Positions 1 through 4,737 of a stretch of DNA of 6,530 nt are shown in pieces. Numbering within the stretch: position 1 is the stretch's first letter; every line of letters starts with the position of its first letter. The notes beneath the pieces are model-generated. The model had not been told where the DNA came from, did no database searches, and worked only from the letters and a program-made list of their open reading frames with translations. Source of the stretch: Candidatus Bathyarchaeota archaeon (GTDB taxonomy: Archaea > Thermoproteota > Bathyarchaeia > TCS64). Position numbers and translations under genes: made by a program. The stretch is from contig QMXQ01000090.1 in NCBI GenBank assembly GCA_003662205.1, positions 1-6,530 on the forward strand, read 5' to 3'.

Positions 1-263
1 GGCGACCATCGAGAAGCTCGCCGGGGGCCAGCGATGGGCCGCCGACGCACCCGTGGTCATCGTGGGGCTCGCCGACCCCGAGGCGTCGCCCAACTGGTGC
101 TACAACGATCTCGCCATCGCCTTCGAGCACCTGGTGCTCGAAGGCGATGGCGAGATCGTTGTAGCACCAGCTTGGCGACGCCTCGGGATCGGCGAGCCCC
201 ACGATGACCACGGGCGCGTCGGCAGCCCATCGCTGGCCCCCGGCAAGCTTCTCGATGGTCGCC
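1..263. repeat. Large near-perfect palindrome (inverted duplication) centred on base 132
   Basis: Base i pairs with base 264-i across the whole stretch, around a single central T at 132. Of 131 pairs I find six mismatches: 19/245, 40/224, 49/215, 76/188, 91/173 and 93/171. Read in the nitroreductase frame, the first five fall at third codon positions and are silent. The sixth changes Asn (left arm) to Ser (right arm). The left arm reaches the first base of the window, so its true extent is unknown. The pattern fits two closely related alleles of one gene joined head to head, either by a chimeric assembly or amplification event or by a real inverted duplication. Confidence 0.95.
2..142 (+). 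pseudogene. Inverted second copy of the nitroreductase internal segment (fragment)
   Basis: In the frame starting at base 2 the plus strand encodes ATIEKLAGGQRWAADAP and continues to CYNDLAIAFEHLVL. This is the same protein segment that the minus strand encodes between about 263 and 133. At the centre the plus strand reads FEHLVL, which is what nitroreductases normally have here, whereas the minus strand reads FEHQVL; the central base therefore belongs to this copy. Beyond about 142 the plus frame stays open to 445 but translates the complement of the other arm and has no protein meaning. The fragment lacks both ends. It is probably one allele of the neighbouring gene placed in the wrong orientation. 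Confidence 0.7.
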
Positions 264-421
264 TTATCCTGGACCACGAGGAAATGCCACGGCTGCCTGT
301 GGCCTGCCGAGGGGGCGAGCCTCGCGGCCTCCAGCACCTTCAGGATCGACTCCTTCGGCACGGGGGTGTTCTTGTACCTGCGGATGCTCCGCCTCTTTCT
401 CACAACCTCCGTGAACTCCAT
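133..421 (-). CDS. Nitroreductase family protein, N-terminal 96 residues, truncated at the palindrome centre
   Basis: The minus strand from the ATG at 419-421 encodes MEFTEVVRKRRSIRRYKNTP and continues through LAPSAGHRQPWHFLVV (residues 35-50) to CYNDLAIAFEH (residues 86-96). These are hallmarks of FMN-dependent NAD(P)H nitroreductases: the RRSIRRY phosphate-binding start, the APSxxxxQPW segment (His-Arg here where Asn is common before QPW), and the helix containing AIAFEH. Such proteins act in the cytoplasm as homodimers and reduce nitro compounds, quinones or flavins; the substrate here is unknown. Family members are usually about 170-200 residues, so roughly half is missing. A GGAG ribosome site (430-433, minus) lies 8 bases before the ATG. 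The frame stays open to base 1, but past the centre it reads the inverted copy and is not nitroreductase. It is divergent from the PAC2 gene. Confidence 0.85.
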
Positions 422-464
422 TCCATCATCTCCACAAACAGTTAGCTTATTCAAGCCTACGCGG

Positions 465-474
465 TTATTTAAAC
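465..474. promoter_or_regulatory. TATA box of the nitroreductase, possibly shared with the PAC2 gene
   Basis: On the minus strand this reads GTTTAAATAA and contains TTTAAATA, a consensus archaeal TATA box. A start about 30 bases downstream (near 443) would leave a leader of about 22 bases that includes the GGAG site of the nitroreductase. Read on the plus strand it is TTATTTAAAC and would predict a transcript start near 495. That would favour the ATG at 508 over the TTG at 487 for the PAC2 gene. Position and composition are the only evidence. Confidence 0.5.
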
Positions 475-486
475 TAGCGAAGCAGG

Positions 487-1074
487 TTGACCATCGAGAC
501 CGCCAGGATGCTGTATGCCCCCGACCTCCATGAGCCGGTCGCGGTCGTGGGTCTTCCCGGCGTCAGGGACGTGGGCGCCGCAGCGGCGAGGCTGCTCATA
601 GAGCGACTCGGCGCGGAGCGGTTCGCCGAGATGTACTCCCCCGCCCTATCTGCCGGCGTCATCGTCGAGGACGGCGTCGCGCGCCTCCCCCGCATCGAGT
701 TCTACGCCGCCAAAACACCGGGCCGCGATGTCGTCGTGGTCGTCGGGGACGAGCTCCCGTCCACACAGCCCAGGGATCAATACGAGCTGTGCGGCGAAAT
801 CCTCGACTTCCTTGAGGGCATGGGATGCTCCGAGATCATCACCGTCGACGGCTGGATCACTGAGAGGCCGGGACGGGTTTACGTCGCGGGCTCCGCCGGA
901 GAGAAGCCTCCTACCAATCAGCGTGTTCTAGGGGCGGCCGGCGTCCTGCTCGGGCTGGCCAGAATCAGGGGGATGCGCGGCCGCTGCGTACTCGTCTCCA
1001 CCTCCCTGATCGGGGACCGGGACGCTGGACGGAGGGCGTACCGCGCCGTGGTCAGGCAGCTGGGGTTGGGCTGA
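487..1074 (+). CDS. PAC2 family protein (proteasome assembly chaperone-like)
   Basis: This 195-residue protein shows the PAC2 fold signature. It has the N-terminal strand and glycine loop VAVVGLPG (18-25), then DVGAAAARLLIERLGAERFAEM, the acidic strand VVVVVGDELP (82-91), and LCGEILDFLEGMGC (101-114) leading to the strand EIITVDGW. A glycine-rich central region and a second Rossmann-like strand CVLVSTSLIGD (167-177) follow. Archaeal PAC2 proteins include PbaA and PbaB, which resemble eukaryotic proteasome assembly chaperones, but most members have no proven role. At 195 residues it is shorter than the usual 230-270 and ends in LGLG, without a C-terminal HbYX tail. The TTG at 487 gives the usual number of residues before GLPG; the ATG at 508 (seven residues shorter) is also possible. 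Neither has a clear ribosome site. It converges with tiaS five bases away. Confidence 0.85.
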   Translation: MTIETARMLYAPDLHEPVAVVGLPGVRDVGAAAARLLIERLGAERFAEMYSPALSAGVIVEDGVARLPRIEFYAAKTPGRDVVVVVGDELPSTQPRDQYELCGEILDFLEGMGCSEIITVDGWITERPGRVYVAGSAGEKPPTNQRVLGAAGVLLGLARIRGMRGRCVLVSTSLIGDRDAGRRAYRAVVRQLGLG

Positions 1075-1079
1075 TCCTC

Positions 1080-2402
1080 TTAGGGCCAGTGCCAGGGCTC
1101 GAAGAGCCCGTCGGGGGCGCGGCTTTTCTCTTTGCCGTATCTCTGTAGGGGTTTGGTGAGGTGCCTCTGGGAGCGCGGAGGGGGGAGGTAGAGGCCGGGG
1201 GTCAGCTTCCGCTCCATCTGGATGGAGCGCTTTCTGAGGTTGCGGTCTCGGAGGCCGCATCTGCGGCACCTGTAGCCCTGGCCGCGCCCCATGGACTCCA
1301 TCCCGCCGCCACACTTCGGGCAGAGGGGGTTCGCGAGGCGGATGTCGGGGGCTAGGTGGAGGACCTCCATCTTCTCCAGGTTCAGCGTCCTCCGCCCCGC
1401 GCCGTCCGACCTGATTCCGCCGTAAGCCCTGACTCTGTCGCCGGGTATCAGGCGTCTAGCGATGTCCCTGAAGCGGCCCGTCGGCTCGTAGGCGGCGCAG
1501 TCGATCTCCCCGGTCTCGTCCCTGAGGGGGAAGATCACGTGCCCGCCCTTGATCGTCCTCGGATGCGCGGCGACCTCGCCGGCGACGATGGCGGGGTTGT
1601 AGGGTTTCAGATCGGAAATCTTGGACGTCCGCCTCAGGTGGGCGTCCGTGCCCTGGTTTGTGCGGAAGATGACCCACCTCTCGAAGGGCTCCTCCGCCCG
1701 GATCATCGTCCCCGCCCTGTAAACCGCCTCCGCCGACTCCCCCCGGACGCCGAACAGAACCGGGTCCGGGCCGTGGGGCGCTATAAGGGGGCGCCTCGCC
1801 TCCGGGTCGAAGTTGTTGAAGGTCTCCCCCCTCGTCGCCTCGTCCATCTCCATGACGGAGGCGACGTCAAGCCGTCGGGGCATCCCGCGGTTCTCCGGCG
1901 TCCTGTAGGCGAGGAACTCGTAGGCGTGATCCCCCTCCAGCCGTTCGCCCACGGCGGCAAGCGCCCCGATGATCCCCCTCATGTTCTTGTAGCCGATGGC
2001 AGAGGCACAGTACCCCTCGATGAGGCCCTCGGCGTCCTCCCGAGAGACAACGCCCTGGATAACCCGGCAGGCGAATCTGCCCAGGGGCTCGGGGACGGCG
2101 CCCGTGTGAAAGACGATGCCGGGGTTCGTGTTCTCGCAGTCGAACTCGGCGTGGCTCTCGACGGCATCCACCACGACCTCCTTGATGGCACCCTCCAGCG
2201 CGGGGTCGCACTCGACGCGAAGGCAGACGGCGCCGTTCCCCCGGGTCTTCCAGGGCACGTTGGGGTTCAGCCTCACCAGGTTCGGGTAGTCGATGAACTT
2301 CGCACCCAGCTCCTGGAGCCTCTCCACTAGCAGGGCCGCGATGTAGGTGGTGCAGCCGCCCCGGGGCGAGTCGGTGTCGTCCAAGCCGATGTGCAGCAGC
2401 AA
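1080..2402 (-). CDS. tiaS: tRNA(Ile2) 2-agmatinylcytidine synthetase TiaS
   Basis: TiaS uses ATP and agmatine to convert the wobble cytidine of the CAU-anticodon tRNA(Ile) into agmatidine, so that the tRNA reads AUA rather than AUG. Evidence, in 440-residue numbering: the N-terminal HIGLDDTDSPRGGCTTY motif (5-21, with D8, D9 and D11), NPNVPWKTRGNGA in the same catalytic region, CENTNPGIVF, an OB-fold from about 271 to 347 (AGEVAAHPRTIKGGHVIFPL onward), and a C-terminal zinc ribbon with Cys361, Cys364, Cys379 and Cys382. The length is normal for the family. The frame is open upstream to an ATG at 2516, but that would overlap the end of arsC and translate through a TATA box at 2439-2446. The TTG at 2402 puts MLLHIGLDDTDSP exactly at the family's usual N-terminus, with a leader of about 14 bases. 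It is GC-rich and convergent with the PAC2 gene. Confidence 0.93.
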   Translation of the reverse strand: MLLHIGLDDTDSPRGGCTTYIAALLVERLQELGAKFIDYPNLVRLNPNVPWKTRGNGAVCLRVECDPALEGAIKEVVVDAVESHAEFDCENTNPGIVFHTGAVPEPLGRFACRVIQGVVSREDAEGLIEGYCASAIGYKNMRGIIGALAAVGERLEGDHAYEFLAYRTPENRGMPRRLDVASVMEMDEATRGETFNNFDPEARRPLIAPHGPDPVLFGVRGESAEAVYRAGTMIRAEEPFERWVIFRTNQGTDAHLRRTSKISDLKPYNPAIVAGEVAAHPRTIKGGHVIFPLRDETGEIDCAAYEPTGRFRDIARRLIPGDRVRAYGGIRSDGAGRRTLNLEKMEVLHLAPDIRLANPLCPKCGGGMESMGRGQGYRCRRCGLRDRNLRKRSIQMERKLTPGLYLPPPRSQRHLTKPLQRYGKEKSRAPDGLFEPWHWP

Positions 2403-2438
2403 GAGAGGAACGCCGCTTCGAAAGGAGGAGGGGCAGAG

Positions 2439-2446
2439 TATAAAAA
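2439..2446 (-). promoter_or_regulatory. TATA box of tiaS
   Basis: The minus strand reads TTTTTATA, an A/T island in otherwise GC-rich sequence, about 37-44 bases before the TTG at 2402. Transcription would start near 2416. tiaS therefore has its own promoter in the 91-base gap after arsC and need not depend on arsC transcription. This site also argues against the longer reading frame that runs through it. Confidence 0.55.
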
Positions 2447-2493
2447 TTCTGGAGGCGCCGCTACCATAAGTTGGCGAACTACCCTCTGATTGC

Positions 2494-2895
2494 TCAGTTG
2501 TTAATTCTGGATTCATCGATCAACTTTCTAACCTTACACTCGATCTGGTCCCTGATCACTCGAACCTCTTCAAGAGGTAAACCCTTCGGGTCTTCTAGGT
2601 CCCAGTCCTCGACCTTATCTAAGAGGTTAGCGGGACAGACTCCCTCTGCCCCACACCCCATTACGATTATTCTATCTGCTTCCTTAAGCATCCTAGGGCT
2701 CAGCTGCTTGGGTTTGTTTGTTGAAATATCGATCCCTCTCTCCCGCATCGCCATGACCACGACAGGATGGACATCCTCCGCGGGCAGGGTTCCTGCGCTC
2801 TCCGCTTCTATCACTCCTTTGCCAAGATGTTTCGCAAAGGCTTCGGCCATCTGGCTTCGGCCCGCGTTCTCGACACAGACAAATAGAACCTTCAT
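2494..2895 (-). CDS. arsC: Arsenate reductase ArsC, thioredoxin-coupled, low-molecular-weight phosphatase fold
   Basis: This 133-residue cytoplasmic enzyme would reduce arsenate to arsenite for export. The N-terminal phosphatase loop CVENAGRS (7-14) is the CX5R(S/T) motif, with nucleophile Cys7 and phosphate-binding Arg13. MGCGAEGVCP supplies Cys81 and Cys87, positioned as the redox pair of the Staphylococcus pI258-type enzymes that pass a disulfide cascade to thioredoxin. WDLEDPKG carries the likely general acid Asp102 before Pro103. SAGT (33-36) is also typical. Length matches the family (about 130-140). It is divergent from arsR, with a 65-base spacer holding a probable shared operator. 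The ATG lies about 30 bases after a TATA box, so the transcript is probably leaderless. The gene is visibly more AT-rich than tiaS, which may mean it was acquired with the ars cluster. A plain tyrosine phosphatase is unlikely given Cys81/Cys87 and the neighbours. Confidence 0.92.
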   Translation of the reverse strand: MKVLFVCVENAGRSQMAEAFAKHLGKGVIEAESAGTLPAEDVHPVVVMAMRERGIDISTNKPKQLSPRMLKEADRIIVMGCGAEGVCPANLLDKVEDWDLEDPKGLPLEEVRVIRDQIECKVRKLIDESRINN

Positions 2896-2918
2896 ATGCT
2901 GTCCTAAAAGGCAAAAGA

Positions 2919-2926
2919 ATTAAAAA
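2919..2926 (-). promoter_or_regulatory. TATA box of arsC
   Basis: The minus strand reads TTTTTAAT. Its first base (2926) is 31 bases from the A of the arsC ATG at 2895, which predicts a leaderless or nearly leaderless transcript. It lies in the left half of the dyad. Confidence 0.5.
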
Positions 2927-2929
2927 CGA

Positions 2930-2937
2930 ATTTAAAT
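2930..2937 (+). promoter_or_regulatory. TATA box of arsR
   Basis: ATTTAAAT starts about 30 bases before the ATG at 2961 and sits at the centre of the dyad. The spacing predicts a leaderless arsR transcript starting at or next to that ATG, which favours 2961 over the TTG at 2952. Confidence 0.55.
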
Positions 2938-2960
2938 GTGTTTTTCATTCATTGAACGCG

Positions 2961-3344
2961 ATGGCCGAGCAAGTGGACGAAAGGCTGCGCCGATTGATAC
3001 AAACCGACATCTGTAAAGCTGAAGATGCCTCGAAGTACGCTGAGGAATTGAGGCGGCTGGCAGAGACGGTTGTGGACGCCGAGACCCTCAAAGCCGCCGC
3101 GGGGTTCTTCAAGGCGCTTGCAGAGGAGAAAAGGCTGAGCATTTTGAAGCTTCTCATAATACGAGAAATGTGCGTTTGTGAGTTGACCATCGCCCTCGGC
3201 ATGACCCAGCCCAACGCGTCCCATCACCTGGGCATCCTGGAAAGCGCGGGCCTGGTTGCACGCAGGAAAGAGGGCAAGTGGACCTATTATTCCATCAAAG
3301 ACAGGGAACGGGTGGAGAACCTCCTCCAGTTCATTCGGTATTAA
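2961..3344 (+). CDS. arsR: ArsR/SmtB family arsenic-responsive repressor
   Basis: This 127-residue winged-helix protein would bind DNA as a dimer and let go when it binds arsenite. The core is FFKALAEEKRLSILKLL (49-65), then MCVCELTIALGMTQ (70-83) with Cys71 and Cys73 in the position of the ELCVCDL metal-binding motif. The recognition helix is TQPNASHHLGILE (82-94), and the wing is LVARRKEGKWTYYSI (98-112). An extension of about 45 residues precedes the core; it is charged, probably helical, and contains Cys18, which might act as a third thiol ligand. The ATG at 2961 is chosen because it lies 30 bases after a TATA box; the TTG at 2952 would add three residues. The gene is divergent from arsC and lies upstream of acr3, so it probably controls both arsC and itself. 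Confidence 0.9.
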   Translation: MAEQVDERLRRLIQTDICKAEDASKYAEELRRLAETVVDAETLKAAAGFFKALAEEKRLSILKLLIIREMCVCELTIALGMTQPNASHHLGILESAGLVARRKEGKWTYYSIKDRERVENLLQFIRY

Positions 3345-3395
3345 AAAACGGTCGTTGAACGGGGCATCTGAAAAGCCGTCATTAGAATCGATAAT

Positions 3396-3403
3396 TTTAA
3401 ATA
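3396..3403 (+). promoter_or_regulatory. Promoter of the acr3 transcription unit
   Basis: TTTAAATA is a consensus archaeal TATA box. A start about 30 bases later is near 3426, right at the ATG of a small open frame (3427) and about 125 bases before acr3. The extended sequence TTTAAATATGTT (3396-3407) matches TTTAAATGTGTT in the arsC-arsR operator region (2931-2942) at 11 of 12 bases, so ArsR may also act here. Confidence 0.55.
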
Positions 3404-3426
3404 TGTTAATATAATTCCTCAGGCCC

Positions 3427-3534
3427 ATGATGCGCCTGATGATGGGGTCGGATAGTAAAATGCCGTTTCATGAGGCGGTCATCGCCTATATGGATGCTCG
3501 CAATGCGGGTCATATACGCTCTGTGAAATCGTAG
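3427..3534 (+). CDS. Possible leaderless 35-residue small protein upstream of acr3
   Basis: From the ATG at 3427 the frame encodes MMRLMMGSDSKMPFHEAVIA, then YMDARNAGHIRSVKS and a TAG stop. It is mostly polar, with five methionines in the first 12 residues, no cysteine and no clear membrane segment. I do not recognise it. The case for translation is positional. A consensus TATA box begins 31 bases upstream, which is the leaderless spacing seen for arsR and arsC here. The stop lies 17 bases before the TTG of acr3, which has a strong ribosome site as expected for a second cistron. It could be a small protein, a translated leader that affects acr3, or chance. Confidence 0.35.
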   Translation: MMRLMMGSDSKMPFHEAVIAYMDARNAGHIRSVKS

Positions 3535-3541
3535 CGACGGG

Positions 3542-3546
3542 GGAGG
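3542..3546 (+). promoter_or_regulatory. Strong ribosome binding site that fixes the acr3 TTG start
   Basis: GGAGGCGAT (3542-3550) matches eight of nine bases of the archaeal Shine-Dalgarno sequence GGAGGTGAT. GGAGG ends five bases before the TTG at 3552. This decides the non-ATG start and suggests acr3 is translated as an internal cistron rather than from a leaderless 5' end. Confidence 0.75.
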
Positions 3547-3551
3547 CGATA

Positions 3552-4574
3552 TTGACTGAAGAACGGAGATCAGGACTTGGAACCTTTGAGAAATATCTGG
3601 TGATCTGGGTAGCCGTTTGCATGGCCGTCGGCCTCACGCTATCACAGTATCTCCCGGGACTCAGCAGGACGATAGACAGCTGGCAGGTAAGGGGCATCTC
3701 CGTACCCATCGGGATCTGCCTTTTCCTGATGATGTACCCCGCGCTCCTGAACCTTCGGCTGGAGGAGCTGAAGAAGCTGGCCAGAGACCCGAAGCCGATC
3801 ATATTGACCCTTTTCTCCAACTGGTTGATCGCGCCTGCCGTGACGGCCCTCCTCGCGTACCTGTTCCTCAGCGGCCACGAGCAGCTCATAGTCTCCCTCA
3901 TCCTCCTCGGCTCCAGTCCCTGCACGGCGATGGTTCTCGTCTGGGGGTACCTTGCCGAGGGGAACCAGGAGCAGAACTTCATCACCACGAGCCTGAACAC
4001 GATCACGATCATGATCCTTTACGCACCGGTCGTCTCACTGCTGACGGGCATGCAGAGTATATCAATAGACAGAGCGGCGCTGCTGATCTCGGTGCTGGTC
4101 TTCATCGGCGTGCCGCTCATCCTCGGCTACCTGTCAAGACGTTACCTCACGCGGATCAAGGGGGATGCCTGGTTCCAAGGGGTCTATAGACCCGCGGTGG
4201 GGAAGGTCGCGATGCTGGCGCTCCTCACCACGCTGATAGTGCTGTTCTCCCTCAACGGCGACGTACTACTGAAGCATCCGGACCTGATGGTATTGGTGTC
4301 AATGCCTCTTTTATTGGGATTCGTAATAGTTGTTGGAATCAATCTGTTCATCACGAAGCTCGCGGGTCTGCGGTATCGCGAGGCGATAATCACCGTCTTG
4401 ATCGGCTCTTCAAGCCACTTCGAGATCGCCATCGCCACGGCTATCAGCCTCTTCGGTTTAGGCTCAATGGCGGCGCTCGGCACCACCATGGGCCTATTCT
4501 GGGAGGTCCCAGTGATGCTCAGCCTAGTCTATCTAGGTAAATGGCTCAATCACAGAGGGTTCTGGAAAAAGTAG
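3552..4574 (+). CDS. acr3: Acr3-type arsenite efflux permease
   Basis: Acr3 is an inner-membrane carrier of the BART superfamily that exports arsenite, driven by the membrane potential or protons. The 340-residue protein has about ten hydrophobic segments, beginning near residues 14-33, 48-64, 81-106 and 111-132. The conserved cysteine is present in SSPCTAMVLVWGYLAEGN (Cys124), matching the arsenite-binding cysteine of characterised Acr3 proteins. The conserved glutamate lies in WEVPVML (Glu318), also essential in the family. SLNTITIMILYAP (147-159) and FEIAIATAISLFG (290-302) are further family signatures. The segment before the latter reads GSSSHFE, where many homologues have an NNFE sequence. 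The TTG start is set by a near-consensus ribosome site. Together with arsR and divergent arsC it makes a complete arsenate-reduction and arsenite-export set. No ArsA ATPase is present, as expected for Acr3. Confidence 0.93.
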   Translation: MTEERRSGLGTFEKYLVIWVAVCMAVGLTLSQYLPGLSRTIDSWQVRGISVPIGICLFLMMYPALLNLRLEELKKLARDPKPIILTLFSNWLIAPAVTALLAYLFLSGHEQLIVSLILLGSSPCTAMVLVWGYLAEGNQEQNFITTSLNTITIMILYAPVVSLLTGMQSISIDRAALLISVLVFIGVPLILGYLSRRYLTRIKGDAWFQGVYRPAVGKVAMLALLTTLIVLFSLNGDVLLKHPDLMVLVSMPLLLGFVIVVGINLFITKLAGLRYREAIITVLIGSSSHFEIAIATAISLFGLGSMAALGTTMGLFWEVPVMLSLVYLGKWLNHRGFWKK

Positions 4575-4595
4575 GTACGGCACCCAATAATCTAT

Positions 4596-4610
4596 TCTCT
4601 GACTAAGAGA
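4596..4610 (+). other. Small hairpin after acr3
   Basis: TCTCT and AGAGA form a perfect five-base stem around the loop GACTA, 21 bases after the acr3 stop. No T-tract follows, so it is not a convincing archaeal terminator. It could mark the 3' end of the acr3 transcript. The rest of 4575-4737 holds only promoter-like A/T stretches. Confidence 0.25.
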
Positions 4611-4657
4611 TTGCACCTCTCGGGTCATCGGAGTCAACTGCGCACCCTTCACGAGAG

Positions 4658-4665
4658 ATTTAAAT
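4658..4665 (+). promoter_or_regulatory. Candidate TATA box for the HTH-CBS gene
   Basis: ATTTAAAT is preceded by purine-rich CGAGAG, resembling a BRE. It predicts a start near 4688 and a leader of about 50 bases. That leader holds a small hairpin (ATTCG-AGCA-CGAAT, 4696-4709), GAGGT (4722-4726) 11 bases before the ATG, and a short dyad TGAG-N8-CTCA (4721-4736). A weaker TATA-like stretch at 4706-4713 would instead give an almost leaderless transcript. Confidence 0.4.
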
Positions 4666-4737
4666 TCTTTCACTACCATTAAACGGTCAAAAGAAATTCG
4701 AGCACGAATAATCTAACCTATGAGGTAACGATCTCAA

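Larger units (their letters stand above)
2917..2950. promoter_or_regulatory. Candidate ArsR operator: 34-base dyad over both divergent ars promoters
   Basis: Arms GAATTAAAAAC (2917-2927) and GTTTTTCATTC (2940-2950) are inverted repeats matching at 10 of 11 positions. Between them lies the self-complementary ATTTAAAT (2930-2937) on the same axis (2933.5). In all, 14 of 17 pairs match. ArsR-family dimers bind such dyads, usually over the promoter of their own operon. Here the site covers the apparent TATA boxes of both arsC and arsR, so one bound dimer could repress both directions. The symmetry is seen directly; binding is inferred, and A/T-rich composition raises the chance of accidental symmetry. 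Confidence 0.6.

Noticed and set aside
53..445. 130-residue plus-strand open frame
   Set aside because: Only the first part encodes nitroreductase residues. After about 142 it reads the complement of the minus-strand gene, an effect of the palindrome.
1356..2330. 324-residue plus-strand open frame opposite tiaS
   Set aside because: It mirrors the GC-rich tiaS codons, shows no recognisable motif and is rich in Pro, Arg, Gly and Val, as antisense shadows in GC-rich DNA usually are.
3427..3460. Possible box C/D small RNA, because ATGATG, CTGATGATG and similar repeats occur
   Set aside because: The C-like and D-like boxes are only a few bases apart, leaving no room for guide sequences, and there is no second box pair at the right distance.
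4721..4736. TGAG-N8-CTCA dyad just before the HTH-CBS gene as an autoregulatory operator
   Set aside because: Each half-site is only four bases and the inner bases do not pair, so chance is likely. Mentioned only within the promoter entry.
4575..4737. Possible tRNA or riboswitch between acr3 and the HTH-CBS gene
   Set aside because: I find only short hairpins, with no cloverleaf, no GTTCGA-type T loop and no recognisable aptamer core.
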